Assembly: GCF_900156495.1 (NCBI RefSeq) | Contig: NZ_FTNT01000003.1 | Span: 124,001 to 188,000, forward strand | Origin: Williamsia sterculiae | GTDB lineage: Bacteria > Actinomycetota > Actinomycetes > Mycobacteriales > Mycobacteriaceae | DNA: 64,000 nucleotides | Reading direction: 5' to 3' | Shown: positions 44,210 through 54,666 of the stretch, piece by piece | Numbering within the stretch: the first letter of the stretch is position 1 | How the letters are laid out: each line of letters begins with the position of its first letter | Notes under the pieces: generated by a model | What the model was told of the DNA's origin: nothing | Seen by the model: only the letters and a program-made list of their open reading frames with translations | Database searches by the model: none | Translations under genes and position numbers: made by a program

Positions 44210-44647
44210 ATGGAAGCAATTCTTCCGATCCTGCTGGTCTTCGTGGTCGGCTTCATGTTCTTGTCGGTGCGACGCCAGAAGAAGGCGCAGGCCCAGGTCC
44301 AGGAGATGCAGGACGCGCTGCAGCCCGGTGCCCGGGTCCAGACCACCGCGGGGTTGTACGCGACCGTCGTCGGGGTCGATGACGGCGTGGTCGACCTGGA
44401 GCTCGCCCCCGGGATCGTCACCCGGTGGAACCGGTTGGCCATCCGTGAGGTGGTGCACGACGAGGACCTCGCCGGTTCGTTCCCGGGTGCACCGGTCCAT
44501 ACGACCAGCATCGACGACGACGTCGCACACGCCGAGTCGGTCGATCCGGATCTCGCCGATCCGTCGAGCCACGAGGTGATCGACGGTCAGGGCAACGGCG
44601 TGTCGAACGACTCGGTCTCGTTCGACAAGCGCCCCGACACCAACTGA
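44210..44647 (+). CDS. yajC: Sec translocon accessory protein YajC
   Basis: A 145-aa single-span membrane protein: N-terminal helix EAILPILLVFVVGFMFLSV, basic RRQKKAQAQVQEMQDAL, then the conserved LQPGARVQTTAGLYATVV core. The C-terminal ~50 residues are acidic and variable. Part of the SecDF-YajC complex that helps protein export. ATG at 44210; secD follows after 190 bases that carry a strong palindrome. Confidence 0.9.
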   Translation: MEAILPILLVFVVGFMFLSVRRQKKAQAQVQEMQDALQPGARVQTTAGLYATVVGVDDGVVDLELAPGIVTRWNRLAIREVVHDEDLAGSFPGAPVHTTSIDDDVAHAESVDPDLADPSSHEVIDGQGNGVSNDSVSFDKRPDTN

Positions 44648-44705
44648 CCCCGAGAGTGATCGGGGGCCCGTGTTCGCGGTGACGCCGCGAGCGTGGAACC
44701 TTCGT

Positions 44706-44733
44706 ACGCGTCGGCGACCCGTCGCCGACGCGT
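44706..44733. promoter_or_regulatory. perfect 13-bp-arm palindrome in the secD promoter region
   Basis: ACGCGTCGGCGAC (44706-44718), CC, GTCGCCGACGCGT (44721-44733). It ends 4 bases before a -10-like TACGGT (44738-44743), so it occupies the -35 region of a candidate secD promoter. There is no T-run for a terminator. Confidence 0.6.
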
Positions 44734-44837
44734 GCTCTACGGTGGTGCAGTCCGTCGGCCGAGGTGTCGGCGGGCCGTGATCCCGATACACGGGGATCTT
44801 CGGCATCTGGGATTTTCGACAGAGGAGACGTAGCAGC

Positions 44838-46445
44838 GTGGCTCGGTCCAGCAGTCAGGCCTCGCGCCGGGGGGTTCCCCCGGCGCGGATGGTGCTCATC
44901 TTCCTGCTCCTGATGGTCATCGTCTACGCGCTGGTGTTGTTCACCGGTGGCGGCTCGACCAAGCCGAAACTCGGCATCGACCTGCAGGGCGGTACCCAGG
45001 TCACCCTCACCGCCCGCACCCCCACCGGGTCGGCACCCTCGCAGGATCAGCTGAACAAGGCCAAGCAGATCATCGAGCAACGCGTCAACGGGCTCGGTGT
45101 CGCCGGGTCCGAGGTCGTCGTCAACGGCGACAACCTGGTCATCACCGTGCCCGGTGACGACGGCAAACAGGCCCGCACCCTGGGGCAGACCGCGAGGCTC
45201 TATGTCCGGCCGGTCACCTCGGTGCAAGCGGCGACCCCGCAGCCGGGTGCCGCGCCCGCCGTCGACGACAGTGCGCAGGCCATCGACGCGGCCAAGAAGG
45301 CCCGGCAGGCCCCGGCCAATGCCGACCCGAAGGCGCTGCAGGCCGGGATGGCGAAGATGAACTGCGCACCGAATGCGCCGGATCCGTTGGCCGGTAACGA
45401 CGACCCGAACCAGTACCTGGTCGCCTGTTCGCAGGACGGTGCGCAGGTGTACCTGCTGGCGCCGAAGATCATCGACGGCACCGACATCAGCGACGCGTCG
45501 TCGGGTCAGGACACCCAGAACGGGGGCGGGTGGATCGTCAACGTGTCGTTCAAGGGTGCGGCGAAGGACTTCTGGCCGAAGTACACCGCGGACAACACGG
45601 GTAAGCAGACCGCGTTCACGCTGGACTCGCGGGTGGTCAGCGCCCCGAGCATCAACGGCGCGATCAACACCCCCAGCACCCAGATCACCGGCAACTTCAC
45701 CCAGAACGAGGCCAAAGATCTGGCCAACGTACTGAAGTACGGTTCGCTGCCGCTCTCGTTCAAGTCGTCCGCCGCGGAGTCGGTGTCGGCCACACTGGGT
45801 CTGGCCTCGCTGCAGGCGGGGCTCATCGCCGGCGCCGTCGGCCTGGCCCTGGTGCTGGTGTACGCGCTGGTCTACTACCGCATGCTCGGGGTGCTGGTGC
45901 TGTTGTCGCTGGTGGCGTCCGGGATCATGGTCTACGGGATCATGGTGCTGCTGGGCCGCTACATCAGCTTCAGCCTCGACCTGGCGGGTATCGCCGGCCT
46001 CATCATCGGTATCGGTATGACCGCCGACTCGTTCGTCGTCTACTTCGAGCGCATCAAGGACGAGATGCGCGAGGGGCGGAGCTTCCGGTCGGCGGTGCCA
46101 CGCGGTTGGGCCAGCGCGCGGCGCACCATCTGGACGGGCAACGCCGTCACCCTGATCGCCTCCGCGGTGCTTTACCTCCTCACCGTCGGTGACGTGAAGG
46201 GCTTCGCGTTCACCCTCGGCCTGACCACCATCCTCGACCTGGTGGTCGTGTTCCTGGTCACCCATCCGCTGGTGGTCTACGCGACGCGCTCGACCTTCCT
46301 GTCCAAGCCGACCGTCAACGGCCTCGGCGCGGTCAGCCAGATCGCCAAGGAACGGCGCCGTAACCAGCACGCTCCGGCGCCCGGCGCTCGCCCCACCGTC
46401 TTGACCAGTGAGTCCGTCTCCACCGGCAAGGAAGGACCCCGATGA
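44838..46445 (+). CDS. secD: protein translocase subunit SecD
   Basis: A 535-aa RND-like membrane protein: N-terminal helix ([21 protein letters not shown]), the [16 protein letters not shown] motif, a large periplasmic domain (about 50-345) enlarged by a Pro/Ala/Gln stretch as usual in actinobacteria, then five helices with [23 protein letters not shown] (proton-relay Asp). It uses proton-motive force to finish export with SecF. GTG at 44838 with GAGGAG 9 nt upstream. Stop overlaps the secF ATG (ATGA). Confidence 0.95.
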   Translation: MARSSSQASRRGVPPARMVLIFLLLMVIVYALVLFTGGGSTKPKLGIDLQGGTQVTLTARTPTGSAPSQDQLNKAKQIIEQRVNGLGVAGSEVVVNGDNLVITVPGDDGKQARTLGQTARLYVRPVTSVQAATPQPGAAPAVDDSAQAIDAAKKARQAPANADPKALQAGMAKMNCAPNAPDPLAGNDDPNQYLVACSQDGAQVYLLAPKIIDGTDISDASSGQDTQNGGGWIVNVSFKGAAKDFWPKYTADNTGKQTAFTLDSRVVSAPSINGAINTPSTQITGNFTQNEAKDLANVLKYGSLPLSFKSSAAESVSATLGLASLQAGLIAGAVGLALVLVYALVYYRMLGVLVLLSLVASGIMVYGIMVLLGRYISFSLDLAGIAGLIIGIGMTADSFVVYFERIKDEMREGRSFRSAVPRGWASARRTIWTGNAVTLIASAVLYLLTVGDVKGFAFTLGLTTILDLVVVFLVTHPLVVYATRSTFLSKPTVNGLGAVSQIAKERRRNQHAPAPGARPTVLTSESVSTGKEGPR

Positions 46446-47686
46446 GCAGGCCAGTGGACACGGGATCGGCCGAGACCGGAGCCGCGGGGGCCGCGGACAC
46501 CGACGACCGCCTCCCCGCCGGGTCGGACGCCGACTACGTACCGGCGAAGGACCACTCGCTGCTGTCGCGGCTGTACACCGGTACCGGCGCCTTCGAGATC
46601 ATCGCCCGCCGACGCATGTGGTACGGGATCACGGCGGCGATATTGGCCATCTGTGTGCTGAGTATCGCCATCCGTGGATTCACCTTCGGCATCGACTTCG
46701 AGGGCGGCACCCAGGTGTCGTTCCCTGCGACCGCCGAGACCAGCACCAGCGCGGTGGAGAAGGCTTACCGGGACACCCTGGGCACCGACCCGACCACCGT
46801 GCAGACCGCGGGGTCCGGGAGCAGCAAGACGGTGCAGATCCGCACCGAGACGCTGAGTCAGCAGGACACGCAGAAACTCACTCAGAAGTTCGCGACGACC
46901 TTCGGCCCGGAGGTCACCGCCGACAAGGTCAGTTCGTCCGACGTCAGCTCCAGCTGGGGTTCGGAGATCACCAAGAAGGCCATCATCGCGTTGGCCGTGT
47001 TCCTCGCGATCATCCTCGTCTACATCACCATCCGGTTCGACCGGGAGATGGCGTTCGCCGCGCTGGCGTCCCTGTTCTTCGACGTGCTGTGCACCGCGGG
47101 CATCTACTCGCTGGTCGGATTCGAGGTGACTCCGGCAACGGTGATCGGTCTGCTGACGATCCTCGGTTTCTCCATCTACGACACCGTGGTGGTGTTCGAC
47201 AAGGTCAACGAGAACACCCGGTCGTTCCTGCACACCACCCGTCGCACCTACGCCGAACAGGCGAACCTCGCGGTCAACCAGACGTTGATGCGGTCGATCA
47301 ACACGACGGTGATCTCGGCACTGCCCATCCTGGCGCTCATCGTGATCGCGGTGTGGTTGCTCGGCGTGGGCACGCTCAAGGACCTGGCGTTGATCCAGCT
47401 GGTCGGTGTGGTCGTCGGCGCGTACTCGTCGGTGTTCTTCGCCAGCCCGCTGTTGGTCACCCTCAAGGAACGACGTAGCGAGATCGCCCGGCACACCCGC
47501 AAGGTGTTGGATCGACGCATCCGGCAGGAGGGTGGGGTGGTACCCACCACCGACGACGACGAGACCGCCGCGCGACGTCCGCAGGGTGCGGCCGCGCGCC
47601 GTCGCAACCACCGCGTCGCGACGGGAGATGATGCTGGACGCGGTGGTACGCCGTCGCGGCCCAGCGGCAAACGCCGCACACGCTGA
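46442..47686 (+). CDS. secF: protein translocase subunit SecF
   Basis: A 414-aa partner of SecD: helix 1 ([19 protein letters not shown]), [14 protein letters not shown] motif, a periplasmic part to about 170, and five helices with [18 protein letters not shown], the family signature. The C-terminal ~70 residues are Arg-rich and cytoplasmic. ATG inside the secD stop. Followed after 18 bases by a lipoprotein gene on the same strand. Confidence 0.95.
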   Translation: MSRPVDTGSAETGAAGAADTDDRLPAGSDADYVPAKDHSLLSRLYTGTGAFEIIARRRMWYGITAAILAICVLSIAIRGFTFGIDFEGGTQVSFPATAETSTSAVEKAYRDTLGTDPTTVQTAGSGSSKTVQIRTETLSQQDTQKLTQKFATTFGPEVTADKVSSSDVSSSWGSEITKKAIIALAVFLAIILVYITIRFDREMAFAALASLFFDVLCTAGIYSLVGFEVTPATVIGLLTILGFSIYDTVVVFDKVNENTRSFLHTTRRTYAEQANLAVNQTLMRSINTTVISALPILALIVIAVWLLGVGTLKDLALIQLVGVVVGAYSSVFFASPLLVTLKERRSEIARHTRKVLDRRIRQEGGVVPTTDDDETAARRPQGAAARRRNHRVATGDDAGRGGTPSRPSGKRRTR

Positions 47687-47704
47687 ACGACAGGACTCCT
47701 GACA

Positions 47705-49384
47705 GTGACCCTGAGACGTCTGGCCCTCGCGCTCCTCGCCACCGGTTCGGTGGCCACCACGATCGCCGGGTGCTCGTCGGACTCGCCGTCACCGTCGGTC
47801 GACTACCTCATCGACGGCGCGGTCACCACCTACAACGCGAACACCGTCGAGGGCGGTCGCAGTGGGGCGTTGATGGCCTGGAACCGGGTGTTGCCCGGGT
47901 TCAGCTACCTCGGTCCGGACGGCAGCAACGTCGCCGACACGGATGTCGGTACGGTGAGCGAGGTGCTCGGTGACCAGCAGACGCTGCGCTACCAGTTCTC
48001 GGACAAGGCAGTGTTCTCCGACGGCAAGCCGATGGACTGCGACGACCTGGTGCTGGCGTGGGCCGCGCAGAGCGGGCGATTCGAGGGTTTCACCCCGGCG
48101 ACCACCGCCGGATACCGCGACATCGAATCCGTCGACTGCGATCCCGGGCAGAAGTCCGCGACCGTCACCTTCGCCAAGGGCCGTGACTACCGCGACTGGC
48201 GCGGGTTGTTCGGCGCGGGAACGTTGTTGCCCGCCCATCAGGCGGCGGCGGCGGCGGGTGTGCCCGACGTGGTCGCCCCCATCCGCAACCGCAACACCGG
48301 GGCCGTGGCGCGCATCGCGAAGTTCTGGAACACCGGGTGGTCGTTGACTCCGGGCTCCATCGACCCGGCCAGGAACCCAGCATCCAAGTACCCGTCGTCG
48401 GGCCCGTACAAGCTCGAGTCCTACAGTGCGACGGACGGTCTGGTGCTGGTCGCCAACGACAAGTGGTGGGGTGACAAGCCCACCGAACCGCGGATCACCG
48501 TGTGGCCACGCGGCACCGACGGTGCCCAGCGGTTGTCGGCCGGGCAGATCGACGTGATGGATACGGGCAGAGGGACCTACGGTTCCGGTTCGGTGAACCA
48601 GACCCCGTCGTCGTCGGCCCCGCCGGTGAACGGTGCCACCGAGGGCCGGCCCACGTCGACCGGGGTGGAGCGGTTGGTGATGTCCACCAGCGGTCCGCTG
48701 GCCGATCCGAACGTGCGCCGAGCGCTGGCCGCCTGTCTGCCGCGTGATCAGCTCGCCCAGACGGCGGGCACCGCGATCAGCAATCTGCACCTGCTGGGCG
48801 CCGGTGACCTGGTCGCCGCGACGCTGAACGGTGAGTTCGGCGCCGACGCCCAACGCGCCGACGTCGACAAGGCCCGCGCGCTGCTGAAGACCGCCGGCCG
48901 CACCGCGCCGGTGGCGGTGCGGATCGGCTACCCCGGCCCGGATCAGCGGCGCGCGCAGACCGTCTCGCAGATCGCCTCCTCATGCGCGGGCGCCGGCTTC
49001 CGGATCCAGGATGCCGCGTTCACCGGATCGGAGCCCGCCCTGGAAGCGGTGCTCACCGGTAGCGGCGACGACTTCGCCGCGTCCGGTGCCGCCGATCCCA
49101 CCCGCGACAGCTACGCCCTCTACGCCGGGGATCCGGCGAACGTCGGGCGGTACGACGACAAGGGCGTCGCCGACGGCATCGATGAGCTCGCGGTGACGTC
49201 GGACGGTCAGACCCGGACCACCCGATTGCGGGATCTGGAGAAGACGCTGTGGGATCAGATGCCCAGCGTGCCGCTGTTCGTCAGCCCCCGCGAGGTCCAG
49301 TGGCGTTCCGGTGTCGGCAACGTGGTCGCCGCCTCGGGGCGCAATGGTGCCGGATGGAACATGGATCGTTGGGAGCTGCGATGA
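47705..49384 (+). CDS. family 5 (peptide/nickel-type) solute-binding lipoprotein
   Basis: A 559-aa exported protein: signal RRLALALLATGSVATTIAGC with lipobox IAGC (lipidated Cys23), followed by the fold of oligopeptide-binding proteins (VLGDQQTLRYQFSDKAVFSDG, YPSSGPYKLESYSATDGLVLVAND, LADPNVRRALAACLPRD). No permease or ATPase gene is adjacent; in M. tuberculosis the same lone lipoprotein (Rv2585c) lies between secF and apt. The ligand is unknown. GTG at 47705 is the only start giving a proper signal. Stop overlaps the apt ATG. Confidence 0.85.
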   Translation: MTLRRLALALLATGSVATTIAGCSSDSPSPSVDYLIDGAVTTYNANTVEGGRSGALMAWNRVLPGFSYLGPDGSNVADTDVGTVSEVLGDQQTLRYQFSDKAVFSDGKPMDCDDLVLAWAAQSGRFEGFTPATTAGYRDIESVDCDPGQKSATVTFAKGRDYRDWRGLFGAGTLLPAHQAAAAAGVPDVVAPIRNRNTGAVARIAKFWNTGWSLTPGSIDPARNPASKYPSSGPYKLESYSATDGLVLVANDKWWGDKPTEPRITVWPRGTDGAQRLSAGQIDVMDTGRGTYGSGSVNQTPSSSAPPVNGATEGRPTSTGVERLVMSTSGPLADPNVRRALAACLPRDQLAQTAGTAISNLHLLGAGDLVAATLNGEFGADAQRADVDKARALLKTAGRTAPVAVRIGYPGPDQRRAQTVSQIASSCAGAGFRIQDAAFTGSEPALEAVLTGSGDDFAASGAADPTRDSYALYAGDPANVGRYDDKGVADGIDELAVTSDGQTRTTRLRDLEKTLWDQMPSVPLFVSPREVQWRSGVGNVVAASGRNGAGWNMDRWELR

Positions 49385-49965
49385 CCCCCGAGAACCCCGG
49401 CTCCGCAGACCACGACCCCGACGAACCGGGGACCGCGAAGCGCGTCATCGACCGACTGACCCGTCGGGTCGCCGACTTCCCCGAACCGGGGATCCAGTTC
49501 AAGGATCTCACCCCGGTGCTCGCCGACCCCGACGGGCTGCGCGCCGTGGTCGACGGGCTGCTGCACGACGTCCCGTCGATCGACGTGGTCGCGGGGATCG
49601 ACGCGCGGGGGTTCCTCATCGGTGGGGCGGTCGCCCTGCGTCGCGACGTCGGGGTGCTGGCCATCCGCAAGGCGGGCAAGCTGCCGCCGCCGGTACACAC
49701 CCGCGAATACCAGCTGGAATACGGCGCGGCCTCCCTGGAACTGCCCGCCGACGGTCTCGACATCGCAGGCAAACGGGTGCTCGTGGTCGACGACGTGCTG
49801 GCCACCGGCGGCACCGTGTTGGCGGCGGTGGGGTTGCTGCGGGAATGCGGCGCGCAGGTGGTGGCCGTGTCGACCATCATGGAGATCGCCGACATCCCCG
49901 GTCGGCGGACCGTACAGGCCGAGCTCGGTCCCGACGTGCCGCTGCTCAGCCTCACCGAGGGATGA
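49381..49965 (+). CDS. apt: adenine phosphoribosyltransferase
   Basis: A 194-aa purine-salvage enzyme making AMP from adenine and PRPP. DFPEPGIQFKDLTPVLAD is the family start block, GIDARGFLIGGAVA and IRKAGKLPP follow, and VLVVDDVLATGGT is the PRPP-binding motif. ATG at 49381 overlaps the preceding stop (ATGA). Followed by rel; the apt-rel pair links purine salvage to (p)ppGpp metabolism and is conserved in mycobacteria. Confidence 0.94.
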   Translation: MTPENPGSADHDPDEPGTAKRVIDRLTRRVADFPEPGIQFKDLTPVLADPDGLRAVVDGLLHDVPSIDVVAGIDARGFLIGGAVALRRDVGVLAIRKAGKLPPPVHTREYQLEYGAASLELPADGLDIAGKRVLVVDDVLATGGTVLAAVGLLRECGAQVVAVSTIMEIADIPGRRTVQAELGPDVPLLSLTEG

Positions 49966-50006
49966 CCCGATCGCCCACGATCGGGCGACGGGCGCACCCA
50001 CGCGAC

Positions 50007-50025
50007 GCCGACGACTAGAGTCGGC
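50007..50025. promoter_or_regulatory. rel promoter -10 flanked by an inverted repeat
   Basis: GCCGAC (50007-50012) and GTCGGC (50020-50025) surround TAGAGT (50016-50021), a TANNNT -10 that would start transcription about 25 nt before the rel ATG. Confidence 0.4.
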
Positions 50026-50052
50026 AACCAACACGCAGCGGAGGAGGTGGCG

Positions 50053-52470
50053 ATGACGGAACGGACCGACACGGCAGGTGCGGAACCGGTGGCCGACGCC
50101 GACCCCGCGCCGGAGACATCGGTGCCGGCCGCACCGGAGGCCGGTGGCGAGCCGGCAGCCGTCGCCCCGACCGACACCCAGCCCGACGGCACCCGGACGC
50201 CCGTCGGCTCCTCGTCGACGTCGCGCCGAGTCCGGGCCCGCATCGCGCGGCGGATGACCGCGACCCGCAATCCCATCCGGCCGGTTCTCGAACCGTTGGT
50301 GGCGCTGCACCGCGACGTCTACCCCAAGGCCGACGTGGTGGTGCTCCAGCGGGCCTACGACGTGGCCGACGAGCACCACCGCGGACAGTTCCGCAAGTCC
50401 GGCGACCCCTACATCACCCATCCGCTCGCCGTCGCGACCATCCTCGCCGATCTGGGCATGGACTCGACCACGCTGGTCGCCGCGCTGCTGCACGACACCG
50501 TCGAGGACACCGGGTACTCGCTGGCGCAGCTGTCGCAGGACTTCGGGTCGGAGGTCGCCCACCTCGTCGACGGCGTCACCAAACTGGACAAGGTGGCCCT
50601 CGGCCACGCCGCCGAGGCCGAGACCATCCGCAAGATGATCATCGCGATGGCCCGCGACCCCAGGGTGTTGGTCATCAAGGTCGCCGACCGCCTGCACAAC
50701 ATGCGGACCATGCGTTTCCTGCCACCGGAGAAGCAGGCCCGCAAGGCCCGGGAGACCCTCGAGGTGATCGCCCCGCTGGCCCACCGCCTCGGGATGGCCA
50801 CGGTGAAATGGGAACTCGAGGACCTGTCGTTCGCCATCCTGCACCCGAAACGCTACGAGGAGATCGTCCGGCTGGTCGCCGACCGGGCTCCGTCGCGCGA
50901 CACCTACCTGGCCCGGGTCCGTGCCGACATCACCACCGCGCTCACCGCCTCCCGGATCAGCGCGACCGTGGAGGGTCGGCCCAAGCACTACTGGTCGATC
51001 TACCAGAAGATGATCGTCAAAGGACGCGAGTTCGACGACATCCACGACCTGGTGGGGATGCGGATCCTGTGCGACGAGATCCGCGACTGTTACGCCGCCG
51101 TCGGGGTGGTGCACTCGCTGTGGCAGCCGATGGCCGGTCGGTTCAAGGACTACATCGCCCAGCCGCGGTTCGGGGTCTACCAGTCCTTGCACACGACGGT
51201 GATCGGGCCGGAAGGCAAGCCGCTGGAGGTGCAGATCCGCACCCAGGACATGCACCGGACCGCCGAGTTCGGCATCGCCGCGCACTGGCGCTACAAGGAG
51301 ACGCGCGGTCGCAACGGCGCCAAGTCGGGATCCGACGCCGGTGAGATCGACGACATGGCCTGGATGCGTCAACTGCTCGACTGGCAGCGTGAGGCCGCCG
51401 ACCCGGGGGAGTTCCTGGAATCGTTGCGCTACGACCTGGCGGTCAAGGAGATCTTCGTGTTCACCCCGAAGGGTGACGTGATCACGCTGCCTGCCGGGTC
51501 GACGCCGGTGGACTTCGCCTACGCGGTGCACACGGAGGTCGGTCACCGATGTATCGGCGCTCGGGTCAACGGCCGGCTGGTCGCGCTGGAGCGCACGCTG
51601 GAGAACGGCGAGGTGGTGGAGGTGTTCACCTCCAAGGCGGCCACCGCTGGACCGTCCCGGGACTGGCAGACCTTCGTGGTGTCGCCACGGGCCAAGGCCA
51701 AGATCCGGCAGTGGTTCGCCAAAGAACGCCGCGAGGAGGCACTGGAGGCGGGCAAGGACGACATCGCCCGCGAGGTGCGGCGCGGGGGTCTGCCGCTGCA
51801 ACGGTTGATGAGCGCCGAGTCGATGGCCGCGATCGCCACCGAACTGCGCTACACCGACGTCTCCGCGCTGTACACCGCGGTCGGCGAGGGCCACGTCTCG
51901 GCCAAACACGTGGTCGGCAGGCTGGTGGCCTCGCTGGGTGGTCTCGAGGACGCCGAGGAGGAACTCGCCGAGCGGTCCACGCCGTCGACGATGCCCACCC
52001 GGCCCCGGCAGACCGGTGACTCGGGGGTGTTGGTGCCGGGCGCCGACGGTGTGGTGGCGAAACTCGCCAAGTGCTGCACCCCGGTGCCGGGCGACGAGAT
52101 CATGGGCTTCGTCACCCGGGGTGGCAGCATCAGCGTGCACCGCACCGACTGCACCAACGCGGGGACTCTGCAGGCCCAGTCGGAACGCATCATCGAGGTC
52201 ACCTGGGCTCCGTCGCCGTCATCGGTGTTCCTGGTCGCCATCCAGGTGGAGGCCCTGGACCGGTCGCGTCTGCTCTCCGACGTCACCCGGGTACTCGCCG
52301 ACGAGCGGGTGAACATCCTGTCCGCGTCGGTGACCACCAGTCGTGACCGGGTTGCCATCAGCAAGTTCACCTTCGAGATGGGTGACCCCAAACACCTCGG
52401 TCACGTACTGAACGTGGTCCGCAACGTCGAGGGTGTCTACGACGTCTACCGGGTGACATCGGCCGCCTGA
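50053..52470 (+). CDS. rel: bifunctional (p)ppGpp synthetase/hydrolase Rel
   Basis: An 805-aa RSH enzyme: HD hydrolase domain ([38 protein letters not shown]), synthetase domain ([44 protein letters not shown]), TGS ([22 protein letters not shown]), a Cys-rich domain ([24 protein letters not shown]), and a C-terminal ACT domain. Both active sites look intact. ATG at 50053 with AGGAGG 5 nt upstream. About 65 extra residues precede the HD domain. The last 20 bases are duplicated directly downstream. Confidence 0.96.
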   Translation: MTERTDTAGAEPVADADPAPETSVPAAPEAGGEPAAVAPTDTQPDGTRTPVGSSSTSRRVRARIARRMTATRNPIRPVLEPLVALHRDVYPKADVVVLQRAYDVADEHHRGQFRKSGDPYITHPLAVATILADLGMDSTTLVAALLHDTVEDTGYSLAQLSQDFGSEVAHLVDGVTKLDKVALGHAAEAETIRKMIIAMARDPRVLVIKVADRLHNMRTMRFLPPEKQARKARETLEVIAPLAHRLGMATVKWELEDLSFAILHPKRYEEIVRLVADRAPSRDTYLARVRADITTALTASRISATVEGRPKHYWSIYQKMIVKGREFDDIHDLVGMRILCDEIRDCYAAVGVVHSLWQPMAGRFKDYIAQPRFGVYQSLHTTVIGPEGKPLEVQIRTQDMHRTAEFGIAAHWRYKETRGRNGAKSGSDAGEIDDMAWMRQLLDWQREAADPGEFLESLRYDLAVKEIFVFTPKGDVITLPAGSTPVDFAYAVHTEVGHRCIGARVNGRLVALERTLENGEVVEVFTSKAATAGPSRDWQTFVVSPRAKAKIRQWFAKERREEALEAGKDDIAREVRRGGLPLQRLMSAESMAAIATELRYTDVSALYTAVGEGHVSAKHVVGRLVASLGGLEDAEEELAERSTPSTMPTRPRQTGDSGVLVPGADGVVAKLAKCCTPVPGDEIMGFVTRGGSISVHRTDCTNAGTLQAQSERIIEVTWAPSPSSVFLVAIQVEALDRSRLLSDVTRVLADERVNILSASVTTSRDRVAISKFTFEMGDPKHLGHVLNVVRNVEGVYDVYRVTSAA

Positions 52471-52496
52471 CGGCGGGGGTGACATCGGCCGCCTGA
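52451..52496. repeat. 20-bp direct repeat duplicating the rel 3' end
   Basis: GGGTGACATCGGCCGCCTGA occurs at 52451-52470 (last codons and stop of rel) and again, perfectly, at 52477-52496 after CGGCGG. The second copy abuts the ppiB stop. Confidence 0.9.
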
Positions 52497-53486
52497 TCAG
52501 CTCAGCTTCACCGTCGAGATGTCCACCGGGGTCTTCGGCTTGCCGTCGCCGGGGGTCTGCTGGAAGCCGGTCACCGCGCCGGTCTGCTGGTCGCGGCTCG
52601 GTTGCACACCGGGCGTCACACCACCGGCGTAGATCTTGTCGATCACCTTCATCCCCGCGTCGTCGACCTTGCCGACCAGGCTGTAGTTCGGCGGCAGCTG
52701 GGCGTCCTTGATGGCGATGAAGAACTGGCTGGCACCCGTGTTCTGGCCCACCTCCTGGCCACCCGCGGACTGATAGCCGTTCGCGATGGCGACGCTGCCG
52801 CGCGGGTAGATCGCCTTCTGCGGCAACCCGTAGGCCGCGGACTGCTCATCCTGGGGGAGGGTCTTGAGGTTCTTCGGGAACTCGTCGGGGCTGGTCCAGC
52901 CGGGGGTGCCCACACCGGTGCCGGTCGGGTCACCGCACTGCAGCACGGCCAACTTGCCGGAGTCGTCACCCTCGGTCATCCGGTGGCACGAGGTGTTGTC
53001 GAAGTACTTGTCGCCGATCAGCGCGCCGATCGCGGCCACGTTACACGGGGCCGACGCGCGGTCGAGGCTCATGGTGATCGCACCCTGTGAGGTGGTGAAG
53101 GTGGCCTTCTCGGTGCCTTCCTTCAGCTGCCGGTTACCTGGTTGGGATTCCTTGCGCTGCTTTGCCTTACCCGCGTTGAGCTCGTCGACATACTGTTTGC
53201 CCCACGCCTGCTGGTCGGCGGGTAGGTTCGCCGGGACCGTCGGCACCTGACTGAACGGGTCCTGGGTCATCGCTGTGTAGGCGCAGGCGGTGTGGCGCGC
53301 GTTGTCCCGATCCTGCAGGACCTTCATGGTGATCAGGGTCGCCGCGGTGGCGGCCACCGCGACCACCACCACCGCCGAGGTGCCGATGATGATGAACCGC
53401 CGCTTCCGGGCCGCCTGCCGTTCCTGCTGCAGTCGGTCCTCGAGCTTGCGCTTCGCCGCCTGCCGGCGCTCCTCATTGGTGGACAC
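52497..53486 (-). CDS. ppiB: membrane-anchored cyclophilin-type peptidyl-prolyl isomerase
   Basis: A 329-aa protein: basic cytoplasmic start with coiled-coil character (EERRQAAKRKLEDRLQQERQ), one membrane helix (FIIIGTSAVVVVAVAATAATLI, about 37-58), then an extracellular cyclophilin domain (about 150-325): KYFDNTSCHRMTEGD, QCGDPTGTGVGTPGW, GSVAIANGY, SQFFIAIKDAQLPPNYSLVGKV. GTG at 53486 is chosen from the charged start and GAGGG upstream. Positional match Rv2582. Convergent with rel. Confidence 0.88.
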   Translation of the reverse strand: MSTNEERRQAAKRKLEDRLQQERQAARKRRFIIIGTSAVVVVAVAATAATLITMKVLQDRDNARHTACAYTAMTQDPFSQVPTVPANLPADQQAWGKQYVDELNAGKAKQRKESQPGNRQLKEGTEKATFTTSQGAITMSLDRASAPCNVAAIGALIGDKYFDNTSCHRMTEGDDSGKLAVLQCGDPTGTGVGTPGWTSPDEFPKNLKTLPQDEQSAAYGLPQKAIYPRGSVAIANGYQSAGGQEVGQNTGASQFFIAIKDAQLPPNYSLVGKVDDAGMKVIDKIYAGGVTPGVQPSRDQQTGAVTGFQQTPGDGKPKTPVDISTVKLS

Positions 53487-53838
53487 AGCCGCATCCCTCT
53501 TCCCGCACGTCTGGCCGACGCCGTCCACCGGCCGGCTGGTCTGTGACGACCGATTCCGGCGCGACGGTGCCCGCATCGGTTACTCGATCAACTCCAAGGC
53601 ACTTCTCGCTGAGATGGCATCGCTGCCGGGGCAAAGTGTGCCAGTGCGAGCTGAGAGTTTTCTCAGTGGGAGGCGTTCCGCGCGTCGGCGGGCACCGGAA
53701 TCGCCCTTCTCGGCGACCGCGGCCGCACGTACCGATTTGCGTCGACCAGTCCGCCCGCCAGAGACTGGACACCCACCAGCGTCCGCGGCGGAGACCCCGA
53801 GGCGGCGCTGTCCGGGGCAGATGAAGGAGTGGTATTCG
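53487..53838. other. 352-base divergent intergenic region
   Basis: It lies between ppiB (minus) and the metallo-hydrolase gene (plus). It holds a small perfect hairpin (53651-53666) and GC-rich sequence; I see no credible gene, and the frames across it look like noise. Confidence 0.5.
53651..53666. promoter_or_regulatory. small hairpin CTGAGA-GTTT-TCTCAG
   Basis: Perfect 6-bp arms with a 4-base loop in an A/T-richer patch of the ppiB / metallo-hydrolase intergenic region. Possible operator. Confidence 0.3.
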
Positions 53839-54519
53839 GTGCTGATCACCGGTTTCGCTGCAGGCGTGTTCTCGACCAACTGCTACCTGGTGGCACCGGA
53901 GCCGGGTGGCGAGGCGATCATCATCGACCCGGGACAGGATGCCGCCGCGCAGGTCGCCGAACTGGTCGACCAGCACGAGGTGCGCCCGGTGGCCGTGCTG
54001 CTGACCCATGGACACCTCGACCACACCTGGACCGCATCGCAGGTGTGCGAGCGCTACGACATCCCGGCCCACATCCACCCCGGTGACAACGCCATGCTCG
54101 CCGACCCGACGGTCGGCATCGGACCCGGTCTGGCCGCCATGATGCCGACCATCGACTACACCGCACCCGCGGACGTCCGTGAACTGGTGGACGGCACGGC
54201 ACTGGACCTGGCCGGGCTCAGCATCGGGGTGCAACACGCACCCGGTCACACCCAGGGTTCGGTGCTCTACAGCCTGCAGATCCCCACCGACGCGGGGGTG
54301 GTGCCGATCTGCTTCAGCGGCGACGTGCTGTTCGCCGGATCGATCGGACGCACGGACCTGCCCGGCGGCGACCACGCGCAGTTGCTGGAGACGCTGGCGA
54401 CCACGGTGTTGCCGATGGCCGACGACACCCAGGTGTTGCCGGGGCACGGTCAGCAGACCACCATCGCGCGCGAACGCGCCACCAATCCGTTCCTCACCGA
54501 GTTGACCCGGTCCAGCTGA
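53839..54519 (+). CDS. metallo-beta-lactamase-fold hydrolase (glyoxalase II-like)
   Basis: A 226-aa protein with the metal motif LLTHGHLDHTW (HxHxDH, about residues 54-64), further ligands in APGHTQGSVLY, FSGDVLFAGSIGRTDLPGG and VLPGHGQQTTI. Nearest group is Rv2581c, often called glyoxalase II (S-lactoylglutathione-type hydrolase), although actinobacteria use mycothiol, so the true thioester is uncertain. GTG at 53839 is preferred: AAGGAG lies 9 nt upstream and homologues begin at this VLITGF; ATG at 53821 would add six residues. Confidence 0.85.
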   Translation: MLITGFAAGVFSTNCYLVAPEPGGEAIIIDPGQDAAAQVAELVDQHEVRPVAVLLTHGHLDHTWTASQVCERYDIPAHIHPGDNAMLADPTVGIGPGLAAMMPTIDYTAPADVRELVDGTALDLAGLSIGVQHAPGHTQGSVLYSLQIPTDAGVVPICFSGDVLFAGSIGRTDLPGGDHAQLLETLATTVLPMADDTQVLPGHGQQTTIARERATNPFLTELTRSS

Positions 54520-54666
54520 CCCCACCGAACCGACCCGGGCACCGCACCCGGTGGGTGAACACCCGGTGACCTGCCCTGCAGCGGATGGTGGCACAGTGGC
54601 GCACGACCGTTCGCGCGTCTGAGATCTCCGGTGGCGCGCCGATGCGAGAAAGGACGAACCTCTCCG

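Noticed and set aside
44418-46370. 650-codon open frame on the minus strand opposite yajC and secD
   Set aside because: Antisense artefact of GC-rich codon structure.
49255-52140. 961-codon open frame on the minus strand opposite rel and apt
   Set aside because: Pure antisense shadow of two well-supported genes; His/Arg/Asp-rich noise with no motif.
53543-53824. 93-codon plus-strand frame in the ppiB / metallo-hydrolase spacer
   Set aside because: Arg/Pro-rich translation, no ribosome site, no conserved pattern; treated as noncoding.
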